Positions 1-13,074 of a stretch of DNA of 64,000 nucleotides are shown piece by piece (positions within the stretch are counted from its first letter, which is position 1; each line of letters begins with the position of its first letter). Position numbers and translations under genes: made by a program. Under the pieces are notes generated by a model, which saw only the letters and a program-made list of their open reading frames with translations, was not told the DNA's origin and searched no databases. The DNA is from Mya arenaria (taxonomy: Eukaryota > Mollusca > Bivalvia > Myida > Myidae): the NCBI RefSeq assembly GCF_026914265.1, contig NC_069130.1:45903929-45967928 (forward strand), read 5' to 3'.

Positions 1-3000
1 AGTTCTTCCCTTGTTTCTCAGTGTTCACCAATGCACACTTGCCTTGTTTCTCAGTGTTCACCGACGCATACTTGTCTTGTTTCTCTGTGTTCACCAATGC
101 ACACTCGCATTGTTTCTCAGTGTTCAACGATTCACATTTGCTTGTTTCTCAGTGTTCACCAATGTACACTCGTCTTGTTTCTCAGTGTTCAACGATTCAC
201 ATTTGCTTGTTTCTCAGTGTTTACCAATGCACACTCGCCTTGATTCTCAGTGTTCACCAATGCACAGTCGCCTTGTTTCTCAGTGTTCACCAATGCACAC
301 TCGCCTTGTTTCTCAGTGTTCACCAATGTACACTCGTCTTGTTTCTCAGTGTTCACCAATGCACACTCGCCTTGTTTCTCAGTGTTCACCAATGCACACT
401 CGCCTTGTTTCTCAGTGTTCACAATTGCTCACTCTCCTTGTTTCTTTGTTTTCAGAAATTACACACTCGCCTTGATTCTCAGTGTTCACAAATGCACAGT
501 CGCCTTGTTTCTCAGTGTTCACCAATGCACACTCGCCTTGTTTCTCAGTGTTCACCAATGTACACTCGTCTTGTTTCTCAGTGTTCACCAATGCACACTC
601 GCCTTGTTTCTCAGTGTTCACCAATGCACACTCGCCTTGTTTCTCAGTGTTCACAATTGCTCACTCTCCTTGTTTCTTTGTTTTCAGAAATTACACACTC
701 GCTTTGTTTCTCAGTGTTCACCAATGCACACTCGCCTTGTTTTTCACTGCTCACCAATGCACACTCGCCTTATTTCTCAGTCTTCGTCAATGCACACTCT
801 CCTTGTTTCTCAGTATTCACCAATGCACACTCGCCGTGTTTCTCAGTGTTTATTAATGCACACTGGCCTTGTTTCTCAGTGTTCACCGTTGCACACTTTC
901 CTTTTTTCTCAGTGTCCACCAATGCACACTTGCCTTGATTCTCAGTGATCACCAATGCACACTGGCCTTGTTCCTCAGTGTTCACCAATGTACACTGGCC
1001 TTGTTCCTCAGTGTTCACCAATGCACATTTGTTTTGTTTCTCAGTATTTACCATGAACATTTGTCTTGTTTCTCAGTGTTCACCGATTCACACTTGCCTT
1101 GTTTCTCAGTGTTCACCAATGCACACTCGTCTTGTTACTCAGTGTTCATTAATGCACACTCGCCTTGTTTCTCAGTGTTCATCACTGCACACTTGCCTTG
1201 ATTCTCAGTGTTCACCAATGCACACTCGTCTCGTTTCTCAGTGCTCACCAATGCACACTCGTTTTGTTTCTCAGTGTTCGCCAATGTACACTGGCCTTGT
1301 TCCTCAGTGTTCACCAGTGCACATTTGTTTTGTTTCTCAGTATTTACCATGAACATTTGTCTTGTTTCTCAGTGTTCACCGATCCACACTTGCCTTGTTT
1401 CTCAGTGTTCACCAATGCACACTCGTCTTGTTACTCAGTGTTCATTAATGCATACTCGCCTTGTTTCTCAGTGTTCATCGCTGCACACTTGCCTTGTTTC
1501 TCAGTGTTCACCAATGCACACTCGTCTTGTTTCTCAGTGTTCACCAATGCATACTTACCTTGTTTTTTCAGTGTTCACCAATGCACACTGGCCTTGTTCC
1601 TCAGTGTTAACCAATGTACACTGGCCTTGTTTCTCAGTGTTCACCAATGCACATTTGTTTTGATTCTCAGTATTTACCATGAACATTTGTCTTGTTTCTC
1701 AGTGTTCACCGATTCACACTTGCCTTGTTTCTCAGTGTTCACCAATGCACACTCGTCTTGTTACTCAGTGTTCATTAATGCATACTCGCCTTGTTTTTCA
1801 GTGTTCATCGCTGCACACTTGCCTTGTTTCTCAGTGTTCACCAATGCACACTCGTCTTGTTTCTCAGTGTTCACCAATGCACACTCGTCTTGTTTCTCAG
1901 TGTTCACCAATGCACACTCGTTTGTTTTCTCAGTGTTCACCAATGCACATTTGTTTTGTTTCTTCTCCGTATTTACCATGAACATTTGTCTTGTGTCTCA
2001 GTTTTCACCAATGCACACTTGCCTTGTTTCCCAGTGTTCACCAAAGCACACTCATCTTGTTACTCAGTGTTCACCAATGCACACTCGCTTTTTTCTCAGT
2101 GTTCATTAATGCACACTTGCCTTGTTTCTCAGTGTTCACCAATGCACACTCGTCTTGTTTCCCAGTGTTCATCAATGCACACTCGTCTTGTTTCTCAGTG
2201 TTCACCAATGCACACTGGCCTTGTTCCTCAGTGTTCACCAATGCACATTTGTTTTGTTTCTTCTCAGTATTTACCATGAACATTCGTCTTGTTTCTCAGT
2301 GTTTACCGATTTACACTTGCCTTGTTTCCCAGTGTTCACCAATGCATACTCGTCTTGTTACTCAGTGTTCATTAATGCACACTCGCTTTTTTCTCAGTGT
2401 TCATTAATGCACACTCGCCTTGTTCCACAGTGTTCACCAATGCACACTCGTCTTGTTCCTCAGTGTTCACCAATGCATACTTACCTTGTTTCTCAGTGTT
2501 CACCAATGCACACTGGCCTTGTTCCTCAGTGTTAACCAATGCACACTGGCCTTGTTTCTCAGTGTTCACCAATGCACATTTGTTTTGTTTCTCAGTATTT
2601 ACCATGAACATTTGTCTTGTTTCTCAGTGTTCACCGATTCACACTTGCCTTGTTTCTCAGTGTTCACCAATGCACACTCGTATTGTTACTCAGTGTTCAT
2701 TAATGCACAATCGCCTTGTTTCTCAGTGTTCATCGCTGCACACTTGCCTTGATTCTCAGTGTTCACCAATGCACACTCGTCTTGTTTCTCAGTGTTCACC
2801 AATGCACACTCGTTTTGTTTCTCAGTGTTCACCAATGCACACTCGTATTGTTTCTCAGTGTTCACCAATGCACATTTGTTGTTTTTCTCAGTATTTACCA
2901 TGAACATTCGTTTTGTTTCTCAGTGTTCATCGATTCACACTTTCCTTGTTTCTTAGTGTTCACCAAAGCACGCTCGTCTTGTTACTCAATGTTCATTAAT

Positions 3001-3580
3001 GCACACTCGCCTTGTTTCTCAGTGTTCATCGCTGCACACTTGCCTTGTTTCTCAGTGTTCACCAATGCACACTCGTCTTGTTTCTCAGTGTTCACCAATG
3101 CACACTCGTTTTGTTTCTCAGTGTTCAGCAATGCACACTCGTTTTGTTTCTCAGTATTCACCAATGCACATTTGTTTTGTTTCTTCTCAGTATTTACCAT
3201 GGACATTCGTCTTGTTTCTCAGTGTTCATCGATTCATACTTGCCTTGTTTCCCAGTGTTCACCAATGCACACTCGCCTTGTTCCTCAGTGATCATTAATG
3301 CACACTCGCCTTGTTTCTCAGTGTTCATCGCTGCACACTCGCCTTGTTCCTCAGTGTTCAACAATGCACACTCGTCTTGTTCCTCAGTGTTCACCCAAAC
3401 ACACTCGTCTTGCTTCTCAGTGTTCACCAATGCACACTCGTTTTGTTTCTCAGTGTTCACCAACGCACACTTGCCTTGTTTCTCAGTATTCGCCAATGCA
3501 CATTGGTCTTGTTTCTCAGTGTTTACCGCTGCACACATGCCTTGTTTCTCTGTGTTCACCAATGCATACTTGATTCAAAA
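1..3580. repeat. 33-bp satellite with ~300-bp higher-order structure
   Basis: About 108 tandem copies of a 33-bp unit (core TTGTTTCTCAGTGTTCACC followed by an AATGCACACTCGCC-like half). The array runs off the left edge and stops near 3580. From about 1050 on, a variant monomer containing TTTACCATGAACAT recurs near 1051, 1347, 1677, 1976, 2274, 2602, 2898 and 3197, so blocks of 9-10 monomers (296-330 bp) were themselves amplified. Near the left end, a 232-bp block (242-473) is repeated at once (474-705). Because 33 is a multiple of 3 and the unit lacks stops in several frames, long open frames exist on both strands. These are read as a by-product of the period, since no start context, splice sites or flanking coding sequence support them. 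Confidence 0.95.
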
Positions 3581-4330
3581 CGTTTTGGCAGTTAACAGCA
3601 TGATGACTGGGAACACAGTTACAAACCGCGCTTGTAGTAGATTTTTTCTTATTTTAATACCTTCCGTTATCGATTTTTCTCTTTAATTAAGACCTTGCAA
3701 TATAACTCAAAGTTAAATTTACAAAACACGTACCTAAGATGTAGCAACATCTTGACACATTGTTATATATACTTTACAAGACCGTATTTTGTTTAACAAC
3801 ACAAGTAATTTCTACAGTATGGATCTTGGCCAATTGAAATAAGTTATCAAGTGTTAGTAATTACACCAAACGGTGGAAAGTGATTTACATAGCTGTTCCA
3901 AACCGACCTACGTCAGGGTATATCACTATTGTTGGAAAAAAATATAAAATGGTCAAAGATGAATATGTTTACCCAAATAATTTGGTGATATTTTCACATG
4001 TTCACATGTTTTTGCAGTACTAGGGAGGATGCGCCCAAATCCGCCTTATCTCAATTTAACCACGAAGTGTTTGGTTCAAGAGGGAAGTAAGTTTTTGAAG
4101 TTTGACCCGTTGACTCGAGTGTTGAAGTTATTATAGATATAGTATTACTTTGCATTAAGACAATATATATTTCACCAAACTTGTGTAGAAATATATCGGA
4201 ATATATTGTCGTCTAAGGTCTGCATAGACTTGGCATGTAAAGACGAAATGAATATCATCTAAATTACAGATTGTACGTTTTCTTTCTTTTATTGAACATT
4301 GCTGTGTCGACCTCACTCTATACTAAGTTT
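3581..4330. other. intergenic, nothing recognised
   Basis: AT-rich single-copy-looking DNA after the satellite. No open frame with recognisable motifs and no repeat of note. Confidence 0.5.
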
Positions 4331-4432
4331 ATGTGTATGCGTGTGTGCTGGGGTGTGTGCGTGTGTGTGTATGTGTGCGTGTGTGCGCGCGCGTGTGTGC
4401 GCGCGCGTGTGTGCGTGTACTGGCGTGCGTGC
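4331..4432. repeat. GT/GC-rich microsatellite
   Basis: Alternating purine-pyrimidine tract made of GT and GCGC steps. Such tracts can adopt Z-DNA. The short open frame across it on the minus strand is low complexity. Confidence 0.9.
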
Positions 4433-6039
4433 GATACACGTTGAGAACATAAATAGAGAACATACAGAACATAAATAAACATTGACAAATTGATGAATAT
4501 CAATTATACGTTTTCCTCCTGCATTATTTGAGCGACATAGCTCTGTTGCCCACTGTTCCTCAATTGCCTCGAAAGTTTTACCAATTTATCTACTTTTCAA
4601 TTGTACATGGAAGTGAAAGAAACTTTAAGTATTAGTTGTTGATGATGTCAACCACAAATATTTTGTTCCAATGACATTGTCATTGTCAAACAGGTAAGCT
4701 TGAAAGTCTTATCATTCATATGGCGCAACCCCCCCCCCCCCCCCCCTCTCGTGGGTATTTAACTGCAGTTTGCAAAATATGCCCTTTTCAATAGGCCCTT
4801 TATAGTAAGCTCAAATCACGAGTATATGCAATGCTTTTGCTTGAAACAGAGGGCAGTGGTAAGTTGCACAGAGTTCCAGGAACTTAAGACATAATTTTCA
4901 AGATCATGTAGTCTGATGATCATCTATTAAAACATGGTTAAAACTTACAAATGGCCTTTTAAGTGTACATAAAAGTTGTATAAATCAAATCTGTCAGAAG
5001 TAGCTTTCTTTTTGCACGGCACATATTTTTATAGTCACCGATTTCACTTTTAATATACAATGTATCTTACAATTTTCCCGATTTGCATTAAATAATCATA
5101 CAAATATGGAAAAAATACAACAAAATAGTAATACTAGTTACAAATACAAAACTCCAATTATTCCAGATATGTCAAGTTGTCTTCAACATCGTCTTCATTA
5201 TACTATGCAGCGCATAGGCTCAGCCTCCTCGCTTTGGCTTAAGCTCCCTGGCGCTTGGCTCCAGCTCAACCCTAAGAAAAAATATAAACATGTATTCCAG
5301 GAAACAGGGCCTGTCCCGACAGAATACAGGCACTCGATAATAGTGGTTTAATGTTAAAGCAGTACGACTCTTTATTGTAATTCAGCTGAATATTGGTGAG
5401 AATTCTCTCCTTTCGGTTGTAGACATACATGTGTTTGATGGGAGAATCCTTATTATTACTCCATTACAAAATAATCGAACGTTATTTAAGGGAACGTAAC
5501 GAGTCAAACTTAATTTTACAATAATGTCTGCTCTCAAGGGTTTATTTACATCAGTAGCTTGCAAATTATGAAACCGCAAAATAGAAATGATTTATTTTTT
5601 TTAATTCCTTTAAACAACCTTGTGCACTGTGGAAATCCATTACGTTTGTTTAAGGTCACGATTGGCCCGCCCAAATGCTTTCATGTTTAATATGGATTTA
5701 AATTGCAAATAAAAGAACAACATTTCTTTGTCTGAATGCAGAAGTTACAGACCTTAGATCACAATCGCTTCGTAAGATTTGTGTGGAGGTCGTAAACGTC
5801 GCCCCTTATTATATTATACAGTTCATGCTGTTACACGTCTCAGACAAGCATGCACACTGACTTCAATATAGAGTATATCGCCTACCAAGTATACGGCGGC
5901 CATTTTTATTTTGGTGAAAATAAAGTCAGTCATCACATTCTCATCTTCCTCGGGCAATTATGCCATAATCGCCCTGACGTGCCGTGATAATCTTACGGGC
6001 GGAGACGATAATCATTGTTACGGGAACGAAATTTAGAGG
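4433..6039. other. intergenic with a poly-C run
   Basis: No gene recognised. A run of 18 C lies at 4729-4746. Short open frames near 5106-5351 and 5382-5579 show no familiar motif and no splice support. Confidence 0.5.
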
Positions 6040-6230
6040 AAGCCTTCGTAGCACAGTGGATACAAAACTGGACTGCTAGTTTGGCAACACTGGTTCGAAC
6101 CCAGACTTCGACTTAATTTATTTTTTACACCTTTTTTTTAAAATTATGATATCAAAGAGTAAAACATTTTATTAAATAATTGTCTTTTGATTTGATTTTG
6201 GTGCCAATCTGGTGCAAAGTCCCTTTAATA
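6040..6230 (+). mobile_element. tRNA-derived SINE (head plus short body)
   Basis: Bases 6040-6113 look like a decayed tRNA: an A-box-like TAGCACAGTGG near 6049-6059 and a B-box GGTTCGAACCC at 6092-6102 with suitable spacing. A T-rich stretch and a tail containing GGTGCCAATCTGGTG follow; that tail motif recurs near 55400 in this window. It lacks a clean acceptor-stem match, so it is called a SINE and not a tRNA gene. Confidence 0.6.
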
Positions 6231-6717
6231 TTCATTTATTATGTCTTTCAAAAATAGCATTGTTTTGTAGTACAGCAGAATTGTATTTCAGACAACCGAA
6301 ACACACAGTTTAGTAGAACATAATAATTACGGTATTTAAAAAAATATATAGACATATAAAACCATTAGTCTATTTTAATATGAAACAAGTCGCAAATCTG
6401 CTCATCATCAAACTATACATTATTTTCAGAAGTTCGTGGCACTGAAACTTACGTATTTGCGCTATTTTCGCTATATGCAAGTTACAATGTCACTGCCAGA
6501 AAGTACCACATGTAGTGCAGTTGCAAATATGTGCAATAATTATTTATTAGTTTTATTTCAGATGACAGCCGTGGGATGCACCAATCAATTTATATATAGA
6601 TCTGTATAAAGAAATTGGAGAGAGGCAACAATGTTAACAGTTCCTTCTTGGCATGTCTTGGGTAGAAACAAACTGTGCATATTGCTTAATCTAGTGGCCA
6701 AAATGAACATTATTGGA

Positions 6718-6775
6718 GCAGCATGGAATAGAACCTGGGTCTCTGGATTGCCAGAATGCTAAACGCTAACACTGT
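6718..6775 (-). mobile_element. tRNA-like SINE head, minus strand
   Basis: Read on the minus strand, TTAGCGTTTAGCA (A-box-like, 6757-6769) is followed about 35 bp later by GGTTCTATTCC (B-box-like, 6725-6735). It does not fold as a full cloverleaf by eye. Probably a decayed SINE head. Confidence 0.4.
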
Positions 6776-7440
6776 ATAATTCAAGTTCTTTCTCTGATTG
6801 AGTGCATTTATTTATAAACTGTTCTGTGCCAAAGCATGATGTAAGGTTTGGTGCACCATACAACAAGATATATTGCCCCTGGTGTCACTTAATAACTGAA
6901 TGTGCCAAGGGGATCAAACCTTTTGTCAATTTTCTGTTTGTTTATTATGACTTTAGGAATTGTGCTTTTAAATGGTATTATAGTTACAAATTTTGAAATG
7001 TATACTGAAGATTTTACAGCATACAATGATTGTTTATCATGCATGTTGTGAATAAATTATTCAAAACATTATTGTCTAATAAGAATTTCGTATGCTGTAA
7101 TGCCGAGCCTCCACTCGAGAGGTTGGGGCATATAGATTTCCATGTGTCCGTCTGTCCGATCATCAGTCACCAAATACTGTGTCACACATGTCTCCAGCAA
7201 TTAATGAGCCAGAGTTGCTTTACAGGAATGTTTACCTGCATGTGTGGAATTGCACATCGGATCTGTGTGTCAGTTCATCTGTCACACATCTTGTTTTGCG
7301 CGTCTATCCAAAAGAATACTAGTTATAGCATAGCCTTCAAAGCATGCCATATTGTGACACACATATCTCCTAAAGTATAAAAAGTCATAAACAGACACGT
7401 TAACCAGAGTTTGTGAAATGTGTATATATTTATGTTCTTG
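6776..7440. other. intergenic; possible dispersed-repeat fragment
   Basis: No gene recognised. The stretch about 7100-7200 (GGGCATATAGATTTCC, then GTCCGTCTGTCCG) resembles a dispersed repeat I associate with mollusc genomes, but this is from memory. The 116-codon frame at 7030-7380 crosses it and is not believed to be a gene. Confidence 0.35.
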
Positions 7441-9790
7441 TCACAATTGATTTAGCAATATTCCCAAAATGATGTGGTAATGTAAACAACATTTCAAGAT
7501 CCAGTTGGTATGTACTACATTGTCTTTTTCACTTCATGTCGAAAGAGCTTAAAATGTTGATGTACAGAAAGTATGGATGGTCTGTTGAATAACACCTCCA
7601 AATAGACTATATTAATGAGTTAATTTACCCTAAAGTACATACACGATTAATGAGCGCAGTGATCACTTCATTACTTTTACTTAAACAAACATATATTCAT
7701 GTTTGTTGAATATTCTGGAACAAAAAAATAATACCAACTGATATTAAACTATACTTAAAATGATGCATTATATAGTACACTATCTTTGCGAAAAGAATGG
7801 TATAAATTATAAATAAAGGACACTTTAGACAACCTAATTAAACAAAATAAATATATTTTTGTTTCAACTCATCTGCAAATATTCCAATAATGTTTTGGTA
7901 ATGTTACCAACATTTCAAGATTCAGTTGGATATATTCCTAGGAAACCTGGAAATATCTCCGCATAACATGGATTCCTTTGGGAATGTTTCCAGAAATGTT
8001 GAAAAACACCGCTATAACTTTAAATACTATACTATGAGCTGTTTGGTTATATTCCCAGAAATATTTCATGTCCTACAGAAAAATATGTTCACTTTCTGTT
8101 GGGTTAATTTGTTTTAATTCATCTGGTAATATTCCCAAAACGTTTTGGTAATGTTACCAGTTTTTCAAGACCGAATTGGTAATATTCCCAGAAAACCTGG
8201 ACATTATATTCCGGATGATTTTCGAAATGTTAGCGGAAAAAATGTTCATCATTTTTTGGGGAAACATTACCAAATTATTGTGACTATTCCTAGTTTTAGA
8301 AAATTTTAGAAAATCTCTTGGCTTAATCACGATAATTTTGAAAATATTCCCAAACATGTTGAAATTCCCGCTATAACTTCCTATACCATGGCATACTATG
8401 AAAAGTTTGGTGATATTCTCAATATGTTGGTTTGGTTATGCTACCAAATATATCAAGATCAGGTTGGTAATATTACCAAAAAAACCTGGCCATTATATCC
8501 AAGATGAAGTTTAGAATGCTCTACTAGCAGAAAATGTTCATAATTTATTCTGGGAATATTACCAAATATTTGTGACTATTCCTAGGTTTAGAATATTTTA
8601 AAAATTCCCCCTGCATAATATCGATAATTTGGGGAATGTTACCAAAAATGCTGTAATTCCCATTATAACTTTCAAACATATACTATGAAGAGCTTGGTAA
8701 TATTCTCAAAATGTTTTGGTATTGCTTCCAAATATTTCAAGATCAGATTGGTAATATTCCCAGAAAACCTGGACCTTATATTCCAGATGAATTTAAGAAC
8801 TCTAGCAGAAATTGTTCATCAATTAATTTGGGAATATTACCAAATGTTTGTGACTATTTCAAGATTAAGAATATTTAAGAAAAATATTGACATAATATGG
8901 ATTATTTTGGGAATATTCCCACAAATGTTGAAAAGCCCTGCTAAAGTTTCCAGTACTATACCTTGAACTGTTTGGTAACATTCCCAGAAAAAACAAGTCC
9001 CTGAGAAACCCTCTGTGGATATTTTAATGGATTTCCGATGGATAAGTTTGTTCCAATTCATCTGGAAACATTCCCAAAAAGTTTTGGTAATGTTACAAAT
9101 ATTTCAAGATCAAATTGGGAATATTTCCAGAAAGCCTGCATATTATATCCAAGATGAATCTAAGAATGCTAGCAGAAAATGCATCATTTATTTTGGGAAT
9201 ATTACCAAATATTTGTGACTATTCCTAGTTTTAGAATTTTTTAGAAAATCTCTCTGCATATATACATAAAATCGATCACTTTGGGAATGTTCCCATGAAT
9301 GTTGAAAATCCTACTCTAATCCATTACTTCACTATGTAGTGTTTGGTAATATTCCCAAATTGTTTTGGTAATGTTACCAACTATTTCAAGATCAAATTGG
9401 AAATATTTACAGAAAACCTGGACATTATATTCAAGATGAATTTCATAATGTTAGCAGAAACTGTTCATTATTTACCCTGGGAATGTTACCAAATATTTAT
9501 GACAATTCCTAGCCTTTTTCTCGGCATAATATTGATGATTATATTTTTGTTTCAATTCATCTGGAAATATTCCCATAATATTTTGGTAATGTTACCAATA
9601 TTTCAAGATTCAGTTGGTAATATTCCCAGAAAATCTGGACATCACTTTGCATGATATTAATGATTTGGGGAATATTCCCACAAAGTTAGAAAACACCACT
9701 ATAACCTTCTATACTATACTATGAAGGATTTGGTAACATTCCCAGAAATATTTTTTGTCCTACAGAAACGCTTTGACGAGATTACAAAGG
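7441..9790. repeat. diverged tandem array of ~220-370-bp units rich in TTGGTAATATTCCC palindromes
   Basis: The phrase TTTTGGTAATGTTACC or a close variant recurs near 7893, 8143, 8430, 8714, 9082, 9363 and 9581, giving units of roughly 218-368 bp. Within each unit, TTGGTAATATTCCC and its reverse complement GGGAATATTACCAA occur several times. A phrase like ATTATATTCCAGATGAATTT also repeats once per unit. Short open frames inside translate to similar low-value peptides and are repeat-derived. It may be an array of a foldback element or a complex satellite. Confidence 0.8.
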
Positions 9791-11065
9791 GTTTCTGTTG
9801 GAGTAAAATGTTACCATGCTGAAAAGGGAAAGTTGCTTTTTCCCTTTCCATATTGCGGTTTTTTATAAGTGAGTAACGGACTTTTTTATATTACGTTACC
9901 CTAAGAAGTTACTTTTTTTAAGTTAAGTTTTATCTGTACTTTTTATTTCATGTATGATGATCGTTTATGAGACAAAAGCATCGTTCTTAAGCTCTATGAA
10001 GGTTTTCTAATAATTCATACCGCGCGAATTGGTGTAAATTACGTTCATAAGTGCGTATTAGACGATTTCATCAATAAATCCTAAAACATTTTTATGATTG
10101 TGCAGATAACGAAGGTGTTATTCAATAGCCTTTAATTTATCATGGCCATAAATGGGTGCTGACTTGTAGTGCTATGACTCTTGTTAAGTGTGTTTGTTTG
10201 CTCCTTTAAAGAGGAGTCTGGATACTTAGTTTTGTTAACGTGGTAGCTCTAGATAAACCACAATATTTATAAGGGAGATAACCATAACCAACCCCAATAA
10301 ATCGGTGTAACCGTAGTTAATGTTCCTACTTACAGACGATATTGATGCGAGTATAGGTCTCCAGCTATTTTGATGCAGCAAAAATTTAAACTCTTTCTAT
10401 TCAACGAGTTCTTATTATGAGGGGCTATAATCTCGTATGAAAGAGACCTTAATGTCGTTAACCACGTACAGATGATAAAATGCCACCAGGGATAAAACGA
10501 TTAATATTAAATCTTTTGTTAAGCTGTTCGATGAACTATATACAGACAGAACATAAATTTATTTCAGTTTAAACATGCAACATAATAACATACAATGAAA
10601 TAATAAAAATGATTCTTGATCATTGACAAGAAATAATACGTGTTCATATAATTATGCATGGCGATCGGCGAGTCAATACCTGAAACGTAAGAAATAAGTA
10701 TTTAAGTTAAATAAAGAACAAAATATGATATATTGTAAAGAAACACATTAATTTGATTTTAAAGAAATTATATGTAATTTAGTCTTTTACACGGTAATAG
10801 TTATTACGTTTTCAGAGGACATTCACACAATAGAATGCGTTTATAAATATGCTTTAGCTTCTGAGTAAACTGTTTTTTTTATTTAAAATGCTCTATATAC
10901 AAATACAGCGAGTGTATTTTTTACAATATAAACATTCTTTGACATGAACAGCTCCATGGTTTTAAACATGCTTGGATCTCAACAACAATATCTGGGCAGG
11001 TATCTTTGTGTCTTTTAAGAATACAAATGGAGTGTATAGTACGGTGGCACAGAGGTGACATACGC
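9791..11065. other. intergenic, nothing recognised
   Basis: AT-rich sequence with a small hairpin near 9823-9850 (AAAGGGAAAG ... CTTTTTCCCTTT). No gene or larger repeat seen. Confidence 0.5.
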
Positions 11066-11069
11066 AATC

Positions 11070-11302
11070 ACAAGTTACTAAGTTGTAACCACAAGTTACT
11101 AGGTTGTGGCCTCAAGTTACTAAGTTGTGGCCACATATTACTAGGTTGTGGCCTCAAGCTACTAAGTTGTGGCTACAAGTTACTAGGTTGTGGCCTCAAG
11201 CTACTAAGTTGTGGCTACAAGTTACTAGGTTGTGGCCTGAATCAACTAAGTTGTTGCCACAATTTACTAGGTTGTGGCCTCAAGTCACTAAGTTGTGGCC
11301 TT
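11070..11302. repeat. 21-bp minisatellite, alternating as a 42-bp dimer
   Basis: About 11 copies of a unit like CAAGTTACTAAGTTGTGGCC. Adjacent copies alternate between AAGTTGTGG and AGGTTGTGG, giving a 42-bp higher-order repeat. Open frames across it are period artefacts. Confidence 0.9.
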
Positions 11303-11341
11303 ATGACAAAGAGTAATTAACAATTGATGCTGCAAGCAAAA

Positions 11342-12117
11342 GCCCACATATTGCTCCATAATATTACGCCCCTCACCCACACAAATTGCTGAATAGTATC
11401 ACGCACCTCCCCTCAAACGTATTGCTGCATAGTATCACGCCCCTCCCCCAATACGTATTACTGCATAGTATCACGCCCCTCTCCCCGCACGTACTGCTGC
11501 ATAGTATCACGCCCCTCCCCCCACACGTATTGCTGCATAGTATCACGCCCCTCCCCCCACACGTATTGCTGCATAGTATCACGCCCCTCCCCCACACGTA
11601 TTGCTGCATAGTATCACGCCCCTACCCCCACACGTATTGCTGCATAGTATCACGCCCTCCCCCCACACGTATTGCTGCATAGTATCACGCACCTCCCCCA
11701 ATACGTATTGCTGAATAGTATCACGCCCCTACCCCCACACGTATTGCTGCATAGTATCACGCCCCTCCCCCCCACGTATTGCTGCATAGTATCACACCAT
11801 CCCCCCACACGTATTGCTGCATAGTATCACGCAACTCCCCCAATACGTATTGCTGCATAGTATCACGCCCCTACCCCCACACGTATTGCTGCATAGTATC
11901 ACGCCCCTCCCCCCCAATACGTATTGATGCATAGTATCACGCCCTCCCCCACACGTATTGCTGCATAGTATCACGCCCTCCCCCCCCACACGTATTGCTT
12001 AATAGTATCACGCCCCTCCCCCACACACATATTGCTGAATAGTATCACGCCCCCCCCCCCACACATATTGCTTAATTGTATCATGCCCTCCCCCCACACT
12101 TATTGCTGAATGGTATC
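11342..12117. repeat. 35-bp minisatellite
   Basis: About 22 copies of a unit with core TATTGCTGCATAGTATCACG followed by CCCCTCCCCCACACG. C-tract length varies between copies. No coding support. Confidence 0.95.
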
Positions 12118-12640
12118 AAAGAGAAAAGCATTGGTGACACTATTTCTCATGATTTCGTGTCATTCCAACATATAAAATAAATATAATGATAAAAATGTGC
12201 CAGATCTTGGTAATCCTAGTCACAAAACAGCCTTGTATATGATTAATGCAACATTATACTTTGGGAAATTGAGATTTACTTACAAATTATTTGTGCGACA
12301 CGATTTTAGGGTAAAATTGCAGTCCTACGTTGAATCAATGTATCAGTATCTAATTACAAACTAAAGTGACAAGCTATATAAAAGTAATACGACTATTCTC
12401 CCAGCAGAGATATTGAAAAGAGTCTTCTTACAAAATTGGTGTTCGTCCGAGCGTTTCGCTTTTTAAATCTGTATGAGGACACTTTTGAAGAAAACTCGTA
12501 CTGAATCTATTATGTATAAAAATATATGGCGTCAGTTGCAGTCATAAGTCATTTATAATACAAGGCGGTATATGTTACTTCTTTTACTAAACAGAAGCTG
12601 ATCGTAAAATGAAATAATTTTTATACTCTGGACAAAAATA
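12118..12640. other. intergenic, nothing recognised
   Basis: AT-rich spacer between two tandem arrays with no recognised feature. Confidence 0.5.
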
Positions 12641-12649
12641 GTATCCACT

Positions 12650-13012
12650 ACAGCGGCGTAAAGTAAGTGGCCTAGCGGCGTGCAGTTTGCGGGATTGCTG
12701 TCTAGTGGTTACGCGACGTGAAGTAAGCGGTCTAGCGGCCTAACGGTGTGTAGCTTGCGGGTTTCCTGCCAAGTGAACACGCGGCGTGAAGTAAGCGGCC
12801 TAGTGGCGTGCAGTTTGCGGGCTTGCTGCCTAGTGGTGAAGTGGCATGAAGTAAGCGGCCTAGCGGCGTGCAGTTTGCGGGTTTGCTGCCTAGTGACTAC
12901 GAAGCGTGAAGTAAGCTGCCTAGCGGCGTGCAGTTTGCGGGCTTGCTGCCTAGTGGTGAAGTGGCGTGAAGTAAGCGGCCTAGCGGGTTGCGTGTGGGTT
13001 TACTGCCTAGTT
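12650..13012. repeat. 60-bp GC-rich minisatellite
   Basis: About six copies of a 60-bp unit with core GTGAAGTAAGCGGCCTAGCG; exact register is seen at about 12785, 12845, 12905 and 12965. More GC-rich than its surroundings. Confidence 0.9.
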
Positions 13013-13074
13013 TAAATATATATGGTTGCGGACACCGGGTACGCCCGCCACAAATGTATGCATAACTTCTTAAC

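Noticed and set aside
21-938. 305-codon plus-strand frame (and several similar frames on both strands) in the left satellite
   Set aside because: The 33-bp unit is stop-free in several frames, so long frames are expected. No signal peptide, splice sites or unique flanking coding sequence.
1-3580. CRISPR-like array
   Set aside because: Units abut directly with no unique spacers, and the context is animal nuclear DNA.
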